A stretch of 28,090 nucleotides of DNA from Synergistales bacterium (GCA_025997955.1 BNVH01000049.1:1-28090), one strand, 5' to 3'; counted from the first letter of the stretch, positions 6,926 through 15,101 are shown. Program-made: numbers and translations. The notes: generated from the letters alone by a model not told the origin.

Positions 6926-6953
6926 CGGCCTTATTGAGGTTTTTGTTTTGACC
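6926..6953 (+). repeat. Right copy of the 28-bp direct repeat (duplicated azlD 3' end)
   Basis: Identical over 28 bp to 3639-3666. Read in the azlD frame it gives SALLRFLF and a stop, although no azlD is present here. It fills most of the gap between the antitoxin stop (6911) and the stop of the minus-strand prepilin-like gene (6957-6959). A small inverted repeat CCTA-CT-TAGG (6952-6961) overlaps its right edge. Collapsing the two copies would leave azlD and the prepilin gene converging with only a few bases between them. Confidence 0.6.
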
Positions 6954-6956
6954 TAC

Positions 6957-7409
6957 TTAGGGCTTTTTATTGGTGCGAGTATGGGCGAGGCCTGATATTA
7001 TGACGTAATGGTTCTCGCGGCCGTGGCTTACCCTTATCGTGGCCGCTGGGGTGAACGTGTTCCACTGAGGCGTGTAGACGCTGTCATAGGCCGAGGCGTT
7101 ATAGCGTATAAAGACGCAGTCGTAGAGGGAAGTATATTTTTCCTTTTCGGTCGGAAACTGCCACTCGACGCTTATGGTTTTTGTCTTGGCGCTTGGGGAG
7201 CAGGTTAGAGTGAACGAGCGTTTTGACAGGTTGGCTTTGGTCACAAGCCCGGAGAACCATTGCGCGAACCTCCGGGCCTCTTTTTCGGAAAAACCGTCCC
7301 CAAAACTATTCATAGAAAGCAGCGACGCGCCGTAAAAAGCAGACAGAATTATGAGTGACGTCAATACTTCGACCAGCGTAAAGCCGGCGCGCCGCGAACT
7401 TTTGGTCAT
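6957..7409 (-). CDS. Type IV prepilin-like protein (pseudopilin candidate)
   Basis: A 150-residue protein with a class III signal: short basic leader MTKSSRRAG, then FTLVEVLTSLIILSAFYGASL. This is the G|FTLVE processing and N-methylation site followed by a hydrophobic alpha helix, as in type IV pilins and type II secretion pseudopilins. The remaining roughly 115 residues are a beta-rich head with two cysteines (LTCSP and YDCVF) that could form a disulfide. No prepilin peptidase, PilB or secretin gene is nearby, so its assembly partners must be elsewhere. It starts 6 nt after the iorB stop and is probably cotranscribed, though no good Shine-Dalgarno site precedes the ATG. Its stop lies 3 nt from the right 28-bp repeat. 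Confidence 0.75.
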   Translation of the reverse strand: MTKSSRRAGFTLVEVLTSLIILSAFYGASLLSMNSFGDGFSEKEARRFAQWFSGLVTKANLSKRSFTLTCSPSAKTKTISVEWQFPTEKEKYTSLYDCVFIRYNASAYDSVYTPQWNTFTPAATIRVSHGRENHYVIISGLAHTRTNKKP

Positions 7410-7415
7410 TTTTAA

Positions 7416-8006
7416 CTAAGCGGAAGCCGCTTTTATGCCGAGGCCGAACACCTTCAGGTTGGAGTCTATGTGTTTTGGCGGGGCCAATTCTTTGAGAGCC
7501 GCCGCGACTCGGTCCTCCTCAAAGCCGGGGATTTTGAGACCAGCCGCCGCGCCGAGGATGAGCACGTTCAAAAAGAGATAATTGCCCTCCATATGCTCGT
7601 CCAATATATGAAAGCCCTTGAACTTGCAGACTCTTATCTTGCGGTCTGCGATGTATTTTTTGAGGTGGTCGTTCTCGAACATCGCGGCGCAGTTGGTGTT
7701 GACCAAAAACGTCCCGCCTTCTTTCAGGAAGGAGAGATTGCGAATCCCCTCTTTTTGGTCGAAGGCCATGACTACGTCGGCGTGTCCGTCGGACACGAGC
7801 GGCCCGAAAAACGAGCCAACTTTAAAATGGCTTATGACGGATCCTCCGCGCTGAGCCATGCCGTGCACCTCGCTGCCGACAATGGGAAGCCCCTTGTCTA
7901 TGGCGATTTTCCCCAGTACGCGGCTTGTGAAGAGTATGCCCTGTCCTCCCACGCCGACGATAATATACTGCATGTCTTTCGATTTGTTTGCGGTTTCGTT
8001 TGCCAT
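7416..8006 (-). CDS. iorB: Indolepyruvate:ferredoxin oxidoreductase, beta subunit
   Basis: A 196-residue protein matching the 2-oxoacid:ferredoxin oxidoreductase gamma/IorB family. It opens with the GVGGQGILFTSRVLG nucleotide-binding-like motif, then GSEVHGMAQRGGSVISH and DVVMAFDQKEG, all typical of IorB. With IorA it oxidatively decarboxylates indolepyruvate and other aryl pyruvates to aryl-acetyl-CoA, reducing ferredoxin in the cytoplasm. It follows iorA by 22 nt and precedes the prepilin-like gene by 6 nt. The order iorA-iorB and the length are normal for fermenters of aromatic amino acids. Confidence 0.93.
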   Translation of the reverse strand: MANETANKSKDMQYIIVGVGGQGILFTSRVLGKIAIDKGLPIVGSEVHGMAQRGGSVISHFKVGSFFGPLVSDGHADVVMAFDQKEGIRNLSFLKEGGTFLVNTNCAAMFENDHLKKYIADRKIRVCKFKGFHILDEHMEGNYLFLNVLILGAAAGLKIPGFEEDRVAAALKELAPPKHIDSNLKVFGLGIKAASA

Positions 8007-8028
8007 TCTTACTCGCCCCCTCTATGCC

Positions 8029-9876
8029 TTACTTAGCAACCTTGTGAATAGCCTTTTGTGGACACACGACCGCGCAGACGCCGCACGATACGCAGTACCT
8101 CTTATCGACGGATACCTTCTTGGCGGACTCGTCAAAAGATAATCCCGGGCAGCCGAAGTTGTCGATACAATAACGGCAGCCTACGCACTTATCATTGTCT
8201 ACCGTCACCGAAATTTTTTCCTGTGGCACGCGCAGCAGCATACATGGATGCTTGAATATCAATACGGAGGGGGTTTTGTTGGTTTTGGCGTACTCCCAGG
8301 CGCGTTTTATCGCGTCCATGCCGGAGGCCGTATCGTAGGCTTTGACCGTCTCGACAAAGGTCACGCCGCAACCTCGGACGACGCTCTCTATAGGCAGCGC
8401 TACGCCCAAGTCGTCCTTGCGGGGTTTGCCCGTAAGACCTGGATTGGACTGCCCGCCGGTCATAGCCGTGATGCTATTGTCCAACACGCACAGCACGAAC
8501 GCGTGACGGTTGTACACGGCCGATATGAGTCCCGGCACGCCCATATGGAAGAACGTGGAGTCGCCCAAGGTGGCCACCACGGCCCGCTCCTGTCCGGTCT
8601 CCTTGTGGGCTAAATAGTACCCTGACGCCATAGTCACCGACGCGCCCATACAGAGGCTTGAATCCACACCCTTTTGGTTTATGGCGAGGGAATAGCATCC
8701 TATGTCGGAGGGACTTATGGCGTTCGGCAGGGCTTTTTTGATTATGAAGAAGCTGCTTCTGTGCGGGCACCCGGCGCAAAGCTGAGGCTTACGCGCGGTC
8801 AAACCCAGCTCCTCTATGGCGCTCTTCAACTCTGAGGCGTCGGGCTTTTTGGCCTCCACCCCAATTTCCGACAGCACTATTTTTTCTATAAGCTCAGGCA
8901 GGAGCTCTCCGGCGCTCGGCACCACGCCGTTCCAACGACCGTCCACTTTTGAGCGGTTCATCAGCTGAGTCTCTATGACAGGGTACGGCTCTTCCAAGAC
9001 GAGGACTTTGTCGTGGCGCGCCAAAAAGCTCTCCGTTATTTTGTGCGGCAGGGGGTAGGGAGTGCCTATCCTGAGAATGGATATGTCGTCGCGACACCAC
9101 TGTTTCATGAGGTCTTTGAGCGTCGAAAAGCACACGCCGCTGACGATGACGCCGAGTTTGGCTTTAGTTTTGGAGGGGATTTCATAGTTGTATTTCCCCC
9201 ACTCAGTCTCGAACTCAGAGCGGATTTTTTCGATTCGTTCGTTGTGGAGCGGGTGCGAAACGCGGACAATGGCCGGCAAGGATACCCAGCGGCTCAAGTC
9301 GCGCTCGAACTTGACCTCGTTTCCCTTCTCGAACGTCTCCACCTGTTCGATATCCTGCCGGCAGTGAGCGACGCGCGTCGTCGTGCGGAGCATAGTTAAT
9401 ACACTGTATTTTTCCGATATGGCGAAAGCGTCTTTCACCATCAAGGCCGCCTCGACCGCGTCCGACGGGTCAAGAACGGGCACCTTGGCGAACATCGCGA
9501 ACATGCGGCTGTCCTGCTCGTTCTGCGAGCTGTGAGGACCCGGGTCGTCGGACGATATGAGCAGCAGGCCGCCCTTTAGCCTATAAAGCGCCACGGTCAT
9601 AAAGGCGTCCGCCGCCACGTTGAGCCCCACCTGTTTCATAACCGCGCAAGCGCGCGCCCCGGTGAACGACGCCCCTATAGCCATCTCTAGCGCCACTTTT
9701 TCATTCGCGCCCCACTCCACGACGGTGGGAGCGTTCAGTCTATCCGCCACCGCGGCTATAGCCGGCAAAATTTCCGACGATGGAGTACCGGGATAAGCCG
9801 TGGCCACCTGACAACCGCTCGCGACAACAGCCCCAGCGATAGCTTCATTCCCCAAAAGCATGGCTTTTACAGGCAT
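8029..9876 (-). CDS. iorA: Indolepyruvate:ferredoxin oxidoreductase, alpha subunit
   Basis: A 615-residue protein with the complete IorA architecture. The N-terminal pyrimidine-binding domain has AYPGTPSSEILPA and the ensuing VEWGANEKVALEMAIGAS. The middle resembles the transketolase C-like domain. The thiamine diphosphate domain has GDSTFFHMG followed by LDNSITAMTGGQSNPG. Two C-terminal 4Fe-4S motifs lie near residues 563 (CVGCRYC, then C before P) and 595 (CVSCGVC, then CP). It catalyses ferredoxin-dependent oxidation of aryl pyruvates made by transamination of Trp, Phe and Tyr. The ATG at 9876 has AAAGGAG 10 nt upstream. It heads the operon iorA-iorB-prepilin, and three AAATGAC repeats lie directly upstream. 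Confidence 0.96.
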   Translation of the reverse strand: MPVKAMLLGNEAIAGAVVASGCQVATAYPGTPSSEILPAIAAVADRLNAPTVVEWGANEKVALEMAIGASFTGARACAVMKQVGLNVAADAFMTVALYRLKGGLLLISSDDPGPHSSQNEQDSRMFAMFAKVPVLDPSDAVEAALMVKDAFAISEKYSVLTMLRTTTRVAHCRQDIEQVETFEKGNEVKFERDLSRWVSLPAIVRVSHPLHNERIEKIRSEFETEWGKYNYEIPSKTKAKLGVIVSGVCFSTLKDLMKQWCRDDISILRIGTPYPLPHKITESFLARHDKVLVLEEPYPVIETQLMNRSKVDGRWNGVVPSAGELLPELIEKIVLSEIGVEAKKPDASELKSAIEELGLTARKPQLCAGCPHRSSFFIIKKALPNAISPSDIGCYSLAINQKGVDSSLCMGASVTMASGYYLAHKETGQERAVVATLGDSTFFHMGVPGLISAVYNRHAFVLCVLDNSITAMTGGQSNPGLTGKPRKDDLGVALPIESVVRGCGVTFVETVKAYDTASGMDAIKRAWEYAKTNKTPSVLIFKHPCMLLRVPQEKISVTVDNDKCVGCRYCIDNFGCPGLSFDESAKKVSVDKRYCVSCGVCAVVCPQKAIHKVAK

Positions 9877-9897
9877 CTTTATAACACTCCTTTATTG

Positions 9898-9928
9898 AAA
9901 TGACTATATTAAATGACAATTAAATGAC
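9898..9928 (-). promoter_or_regulatory. Three AAATGAC direct repeats upstream of iorA
   Basis: AAATGAC occurs at 9898-9904, 9911-9917 and 9922-9928 (GTCATTT toward iorA), 13 and 11 nt apart, which is about one helical turn. They lie 22-52 nt upstream of the iorA start in an AT-rich stretch that should hold its promoter. The arrangement suits a regulator binding on one helix face, but no regulator is identified. Confidence 0.35.
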
Positions 9929-10059
9929 CGAGTAATTTCATTTTCTCTTACAAAAGCCGTAAAAGCAAACGTAAATTACTTAATTTGTATATTAGGCTGA
10001 ATTTTTAAGTATAGTTATAGCACATGGCGCAGTTGCTTTTTTAAAATATTCGGATATTC

Positions 10060-10065
10060 TATAAT
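10060..10065 (+). promoter_or_regulatory. Candidate -10 element for the histidine kinase-recQ operon
   Basis: TATAAT lies 105 nt upstream of the kinase start in an AT-rich region. The best -35 candidate, TTGCTT (10033-10038), is 21 nt away, too far for a standard promoter, so the call rests mainly on the -10. Confidence 0.35.
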
Positions 10066-10170
10066 GGGGATAAAGTGACAGTTGCTTCTCGCCTATTACA
10101 TGCGTTACAGTTTTTTTGTAAATTGCGAATCCTGTATGAACTTTCCCACATTAAGGAAGGATGACGCGTC

Positions 10171-12483
10171 GTGTCAAAGTCAATTCCGCGTACCAAAAAA
10201 ATCAGCGTAAAACTATTGGCGTTCGTTTTTGCGAGCGTCTTAGTTATTTTGTCCGCCTTCTCCTATTTGGACTATATTTTTATCATGTCCATACACACCG
10301 CCTCCATGGAGGTAAAAACCACGTTGGTCAACAAACTTATCTCCTCGCAAATAGAGGCCAAGGGTCTCTTGCCCTATATAGACGCCCTCAAAAAGGACGA
10401 GACGCTCAAAGACCGTCAGCTTGAGTTCGACAGAGCTAAGCGTACGCTGTTTGAAATTCAGAGTGGAAACAGCTACAACAAAAGAGACCCGGAGATTATT
10501 CGCCTTCAGAATTCTCTTCGGGATATTCTCTATAGGTTTCGCAGGGAGTCCGCCAAGTTCAAAGACAAAAACTACTTTAGCATTCAGGAGTGGATCAACG
10601 AACTACGCCAGATGAGCGGCGCCAAGTACCTCTACGTCGTAGCTGACACTGGTATCGACGGGTTTTTATCATATCTTTTCGACGCGCGCACAGAGGAGGA
10701 GGCCCTGAGCTTAGACCGGGACGACATAGGCTCCATAGCGCCCGTTGAAGATTTTCCCTATTCAGATATAGTTTATGCCACGGGCCAAACAGTCGGCTAC
10801 GCCGAGTATTACGAACACAAGATTTACGGCGCTCTCTACAGCTCTTACTCGCCGCTTCTGGACGAGGACGGCAAGATTGTCGCCTTGGCCGGGACGGACT
10901 TTGACATAAGCGAACTGAGGAATAACACCGCCAAGCTCAAGGCGCGGGTCATCGGATTGACCTCGGTCTTCGTCTTAATTTTTATTTCGGTTCTTTTTCT
11001 TATTCTGCGCCACCTCGTCATTTCGCCTATTGAGGCCCTCACCGAGACGGCGAACAGCGTCTTTAGCGGCTTCGTGTCCACCGAGGTTCCGGCGTGGCTT
11101 CTGCGAAAGCCAGACGAAATAGGCGCTTTGTCGCGCGCGTTTGACGCCGTGACGCGCACTTTCAAAAACATGCTATTGAGCACGAAGCAAACCCTCGACG
11201 CTGTAATCTCAGGACACCTTGACGCTCGCAACGACCCGGACGCGTTCAACGGGGATATAGCGACGGTCGTCCGGCAGATAAACGAGACGTTCGACATACT
11301 GGCCGACTACTTCGCGAAGGCGCAGAGCGCGAGCAAGGCGAAGGGGGAGTTTTTGTCCCGCGTGAGCCACGAACTCAGGAGCCCCATGAACGTCATCATA
11401 GGCATGTCCCGCTTGGGCCTGAAATCGACCCCAAACTCCGACGCGTCTACGCGCTTCAAGAATATTTTGGCGGCTTCTACGCACCTCTTAGGCATCATCA
11501 ACGACGTATTGGACATGTCCCGTATAGAGTCGGGCAAAATCGACATTCATTACGCTCAGTTCAACATCCACGACGTTGTTCTCGACTGCTACAACCTCCT
11601 CATAGCCCAGACCGAGGAGAGGGGGCTTCTGTTCGAGTATTCCATAGCGCCCGATGTCGCTCTTGACGTCATAGGCGACGCCGACCGAATTCGCCAAGTT
11701 CTCGTCAATCTTTTGACGAACTCCTCTAAATTCACCGAGGCGGGCGGCAAACTGACTCTCGCCGTAGCCACCCATCCGGCGAACAAAGACGACTCAGGCG
11801 ACAACTTGCTGACAACTTTCTCCGTAGAGGACACTGGAATAGGTATGTCGGAGGAGTTTTTGCGGAAGATCTTCAGTCCGTTCGAGCAGGAGGAGCAGTA
11901 TCTGCAGAGAAAATACAAGGGGACGGGGCTTGGGCTCTCCATCTGTCACCGTTTAGTAGGGCTAATGGGGGGAACCATTGAGGTCACGAGCAAACTTTCG
12001 GCTGGCAGCAAATTTTCGTTCACTTTGCCGCTCATGCGCGGCGTTCCGTCCGAGGCGAGCGACGGACACGCGACCGAGACGGCGGAAGCGGATTTCTCAA
12101 ACCTGCGCATGCTGTTGGTCGACGACATTGAGCTGAACAGGCTTATCGTGACCGAGAGCCTTGAGGACACAAACATAAAGATAACTGAGGCAAGCGACGG
12201 GGACGAGGCCGTTCAAACTTTCGCCAACTCCAAAGAGGGCGAGTTCAATATTGTCTTTATGGACGTGCAGATGCCCAAAATGGACGGCTACCAGGCCACG
12301 GAGGCTATCCGAGCCCTAAATAGAGGCGACGCCAAGACCGTCCCCATCATAGCCATGACGGCCAACGCCATGCAGGAGGACATCGAACAAGCCCTCGCCC
12401 ACGGCATGACCCGCCACCTCGCTAAACCCCTCGACATCGACGAGTGCGTCCGCGTCATATCCGAACTTGCGGCCGCAAAATAA
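10171..12483 (+). CDS. Membrane-bound hybrid sensor histidine kinase with receiver domain
   Basis: A 770-residue hybrid kinase. A first membrane segment (about 12-36) and a second (about 260-280) enclose a roughly 220-residue extracytoplasmic sensor. Its end, ALYSSYSPLLDEDGKIVAL, then AGTDFDISEL, resembles Cache domains. A HAMP-like linker follows, then HisKA with SHELRSP (phosphoacceptor His400), an N box near 507 (DRIRQVLVNLLTNSSKF), G1 VEDTGIGM near 554, F box FSPFEQEE and G2 GTGLGLSI near 585. The C-terminal receiver (about 647-765) has LLVDDIELN and the phosphoacceptor Asp698 in FMDVQMPKMDGY. There is no HPt domain, so phosphate must pass to a separate protein. The GTG start has AAGGAAGG 10 nt upstream. 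recQ begins 5 nt after its stop. No response regulator is adjacent and the signal is unknown. Confidence 0.93.
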   Translation: MSKSIPRTKKISVKLLAFVFASVLVILSAFSYLDYIFIMSIHTASMEVKTTLVNKLISSQIEAKGLLPYIDALKKDETLKDRQLEFDRAKRTLFEIQSGNSYNKRDPEIIRLQNSLRDILYRFRRESAKFKDKNYFSIQEWINELRQMSGAKYLYVVADTGIDGFLSYLFDARTEEEALSLDRDDIGSIAPVEDFPYSDIVYATGQTVGYAEYYEHKIYGALYSSYSPLLDEDGKIVALAGTDFDISELRNNTAKLKARVIGLTSVFVLIFISVLFLILRHLVISPIEALTETANSVFSGFVSTEVPAWLLRKPDEIGALSRAFDAVTRTFKNMLLSTKQTLDAVISGHLDARNDPDAFNGDIATVVRQINETFDILADYFAKAQSASKAKGEFLSRVSHELRSPMNVIIGMSRLGLKSTPNSDASTRFKNILAASTHLLGIINDVLDMSRIESGKIDIHYAQFNIHDVVLDCYNLLIAQTEERGLLFEYSIAPDVALDVIGDADRIRQVLVNLLTNSSKFTEAGGKLTLAVATHPANKDDSGDNLLTTFSVEDTGIGMSEEFLRKIFSPFEQEEQYLQRKYKGTGLGLSICHRLVGLMGGTIEVTSKLSAGSKFSFTLPLMRGVPSEASDGHATETAEADFSNLRMLLVDDIELNRLIVTESLEDTNIKITEASDGDEAVQTFANSKEGEFNIVFMDVQMPKMDGYQATEAIRALNRGDAKTVPIIAMTANAMQEDIEQALAHGMTRHLAKPLDIDECVRVISELAAAK

Positions 12484-12488
12484 AGAAC

Positions 12489-14633
12489 ATGCTCAAAAGT
12501 CCTATCGAAATTCTTAAAGACGTCTTTGGTTTTTCGTCCTTTCGCAAGGGACAGGACGCTCTTATTGAGCATATTTTAAAGGGGCGCGACGTGCTTGGCA
12601 TCATGCCCACTGGGGCGGGGAAATCTCTGTGTTATCAGATTCCGGCGCTCTCCCTTGGCGGGGTGTCCGTGGTCGTCTCGCCCCTGATTTCGCTGATGAA
12701 AGACCAAGTTGACGCCCTGTGCCAAAACGGCGTGACAGCCGCCTCGCTCAATAGCTCTATGGACTGGGACGAGACGAAGGAGATTTTGGACTCGGTGCGG
12801 CGCGGCCGGGTCGCTCTGCTCTATGTCGCGCCGGAGCGCTTCGAGAACGGCGCCTTTAGGGAGTTTTTCGTGACGCTCGGAGTGGGGCTCTTTGTCATAG
12901 ACGAGGCGCACTGCGTCTCGCAATGGGGACACGACTTTCGCCCCTCTTACATGAACCTCGCCGCTGCTATATCGCTGTTGCCAAAGAGGCCGGTCGTAGC
13001 GGCCTTCACCGCTACGGCGACGCCCGAGGTGCGCGACGACATCGTTCAAAAACTGAGGCTGAACAACCCGTTTGTCATAACCACCGGCTTCGACCGCGAA
13101 AATCTCTTTTTCTATGTGGAGCGTCCGGGGGACAAATTAGAATTTTTGCTGAACTACGTGCGAAAATTCAACGGCGCGTCCGGCATAGTGTACTGCTCGA
13201 CAAGGAAAGCGGTCGAAAGCGTCCATGATTTTTTACGAACCAAAGGCGTCTCGTCCACCCGCTATCACGCCGGGCTTGACGACGGCGAGCGGCACAGAAA
13301 TCAGGAGTCGTTCATCTACGACCGAACTCCAATAATGGTCGCCACCAACGCCTTCGGTATGGGAATAGACAAGTCGAACGTGAGATACGTTCTGCACTAC
13401 AACATGCCGTCGAGCATCGACGCTTATTACCAAGAGGCGGGGCGGGCCGGGCGTGATGGCTTGCCGTCCGAGTGCGCGCTGCTTTTCGCATCAAAAGACA
13501 TAGTCACGGCGCGGTATCTCATAGCTCAAAGCGACAACGAAGAAAGCAAGCAAAGCGGCTACCGAAAGCTGCAAGCTATTATCGACTACTGCAACACGGG
13601 CAACTGTCTGCGCGCTTCCATACTTGAATACTTCGGGGAGGCAAACTCCCCAAAAAGCTGCGCGGCCTGCGGCAACTGCGTCTCGGCCTCCGAACGCGTG
13701 GACGTCACGACCGAGGCTAAAAAAATCCTCTCCTGCGTATACCGCATAAAAGAGCGCACCGGGCGCAACTTCGGCGGCGCGCTTCTTATCGACGTCCTGC
13801 ACGGCTCCCGCAAAGAGCAGATAAAAACGCTCGGCCTCGACACTATCTCCACCTACGCTCTGATGAAAGAATATAACAGGGACGGCATAAGGGAGATAGT
13901 CAGCTTTTTGACAGCCGACGGATATATCGAGGTCTCGGACGGAGACTACCCCGTCCTGAGCCTAACGGACTCGGCGCTCGCCTTCCTGCGCGGCCAGGAA
14001 AAACTGTTGATGCGCAAAATTGAGCAAAAGGCCGTGACGCAAAGGGAAAGCGCGGGCTCTAAGATGAGAGTATCGGTCAACCCCGAGCTTTTCGAGCGTC
14101 TGAGGGAGCTGAGACGAGAGATAGCGGCCGCCCAAAACGTTCCGCCCTACGTGGTGTTCGCCGATGCCGCGCTCAACGGGATGTGCGCGACTCTGCCAAA
14201 GGACAGCGGCGAGTTTTTGCAAGTTCCCGGCGTGGGGCAGGTTAAGCTCGAGAAATACGGGCCGCGTTTTTTGCAGGCCATCCGGGAATGGCTCTTGGAG
14301 CATAAGGACGCGACTCCTGAGACTAAGCGCGTCGCGCCTCTGTCCGAGACTGAGCGAATATCCTACGAAATGGCCTCGCAGGGCAAGAGCGCCAAAGAGA
14401 TAGCGGATATACGAAAGTTCACCGTAGGGACTGTTGAGGGACATGTGTTCAAGGCGTTTCTCGGAGGGCACTTCGTGGCGGAGTCGTTTTTCGTCACGCC
14501 CGAGGAGGAAGAACTGATTCTTGGCGTCGCGCGCGAGCTCAATACCGACTATCTCTCGCTAATCAAAGAAAAACTCCCGCCCGACATAAGCTACAACGCA
14601 ATTCGTTTTGTCAGGCACAAGCATAAACTGTAG
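12489..14633 (+). CDS. recQ: ATP-dependent DNA helicase RecQ
   Basis: A 714-residue 3'-5' DNA helicase for recombination and fork repair. Walker A is PTGAGKS (Lys45), motif II is DEAH (138-141) in VIDEAHCVSQWGHDFRPSY, and motif III is TATAT. The second RecA lobe has GIVYCSTRKAVE and the motif VI region YYQEAGRAGRDG. The RecQ zinc-binding segment follows (CNTGNC, then SCAACGNC), then a winged-helix RQC domain. An HRDC domain (about 529-603) comes next, and finally an extra helix-turn-helix-like C-terminus (about 618-714) with SAKEIADIRKFTVGTVEGH. This full architecture is found in many bacterial RecQ proteins. The ATG at 12489 is chosen because it lies just after the kinase stop; the upstream in-frame extension overlaps the kinase gene and adds no conserved sequence. 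The ribosome site is weak, so it may depend on coupling. Confidence 0.95.
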   Translation: MLKSPIEILKDVFGFSSFRKGQDALIEHILKGRDVLGIMPTGAGKSLCYQIPALSLGGVSVVVSPLISLMKDQVDALCQNGVTAASLNSSMDWDETKEILDSVRRGRVALLYVAPERFENGAFREFFVTLGVGLFVIDEAHCVSQWGHDFRPSYMNLAAAISLLPKRPVVAAFTATATPEVRDDIVQKLRLNNPFVITTGFDRENLFFYVERPGDKLEFLLNYVRKFNGASGIVYCSTRKAVESVHDFLRTKGVSSTRYHAGLDDGERHRNQESFIYDRTPIMVATNAFGMGIDKSNVRYVLHYNMPSSIDAYYQEAGRAGRDGLPSECALLFASKDIVTARYLIAQSDNEESKQSGYRKLQAIIDYCNTGNCLRASILEYFGEANSPKSCAACGNCVSASERVDVTTEAKKILSCVYRIKERTGRNFGGALLIDVLHGSRKEQIKTLGLDTISTYALMKEYNRDGIREIVSFLTADGYIEVSDGDYPVLSLTDSALAFLRGQEKLLMRKIEQKAVTQRESAGSKMRVSVNPELFERLRELRREIAAAQNVPPYVVFADAALNGMCATLPKDSGEFLQVPGVGQVKLEKYGPRFLQAIREWLLEHKDATPETKRVAPLSETERISYEMASQGKSAKEIADIRKFTVGTVEGHVFKAFLGGHFVAESFFVTPEEEELILGVARELNTDYLSLIKEKLPPDISYNAIRFVRHKHKL

Positions 14634-14657
14634 GCTGTCACCCAAAAGACACCACGC

Positions 14658-14677
14658 GCGCGCCCTTTCGGGCACGC
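14658..14677. terminator. Small hairpin between converging recQ and coiled-coil gene
   Basis: GCG-C-GCCC (14658-14665) pairs with GGGC-A-CGC (14670-14677) around TTTC with one mismatch. It lies between two converging stop codons, where a terminator is expected, but no T-run follows on either strand. Confidence 0.3.
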
Positions 14678-14705
14678 TACGCATCCACAGAAACGTACAT
14701 TTTCC

Positions 14706-15101
14706 TCAAATATACCTGATAACGATTTGCGCGATAATGGAGATGACTACAGTGCTTAAAATACCCCATAGCAACGCCTCTACTCTATCAATCCGCGCGT
14801 TTGTGGCTTTATTATCGGCCTTATTATCGTCTCGCAGATCTTTGATGTCCGCTTTCAGTTCTGCTCGAACATCTTTAATCTCCGTCCGAACATCTTTAAT
14901 CTCTGCTCGAACATCTTTAATCTCCGTCCGAACGTTTTTAATCTCTGCCTCTACTCTCTCAATTGTTTTCCCAATTGAGGCCAAGGTAGAATCGACTCGC
15001 CTCAGCTCGGCGTTAAAAACCCTCTCAGGAATTAAATTATCCGTGAAGGTTCCCTGCACTCGTTCCGTAGCCGCGCTACGTTCCATCGTCGTCATTCCCA
15101 T
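14706..15101 (-). CDS. Small coiled-coil protein with C-terminal membrane anchor
   Basis: A 131-residue protein of unrecognised specific function. After an N-terminal region of about 35 residues comes a long coiled coil (about 36-105). It contains almost identical 7-residue units: EIKNVRT, EIKDVRA, EIKDVRT, EIKDVRA, then ELKADIKDL. A single hydrophobic segment, ALLWGILSTVVISIIAQIVIRYI, ends the protein, so it is probably tail-anchored with the coil in the cytoplasm, or inserted the other way. Similar small coiled-coil plus membrane-segment proteins are common in bacteria and phages, and their roles are mostly unknown. The ATG at 15101 has GGGGGG 6 nt upstream. The flagellin gene upstream on the same strand is separated from it by the palindromes at 15161-15227. 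Confidence 0.7.
   Translation of the reverse strand: MGMTTMERSAATERVQGTFTDNLIPERVFNAELRRVDSTLASIGKTIERVEAEIKNVRTEIKDVRAEIKDVRTEIKDVRAELKADIKDLRDDNKADNKATNARIDRVEALLWGILSTVVISIIAQIVIRYI
14861..14944 (-). repeat. In-gene tandem repeat, 21-nt units in a 42-nt higher-order period
   Basis: The DNA encoding the EIKDVR heptads repeats every 21 nt with alternating variants, so CTGCTCGAAC recurs exactly 42 nt apart (14861 and 14903). The near-identity at DNA level shows recent expansion rather than only selection for a heptad pattern. Length change in 21-nt steps keeps the frame and alters coil length. Confidence 0.8.

Noticed and set aside
8058..9399. Several plus-strand open frames of 65-128 codons opposite iorA
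   Set aside because: Antisense shadows of a high-confidence gene, with no domain or ribosome site support.
12444..12488. Upstream in-frame extension of recQ
   Set aside because: It overlaps the end of the kinase gene and adds residues unlike RecQ N-termini; the start at 12489 gives a normal length.
14812..14824. Third partial copy of the direct repeat (TATCGGCCTTATT)
   Set aside because: Only 13 bases match, inside the coding sequence of the coiled-coil gene with no other similarity; probably chance.
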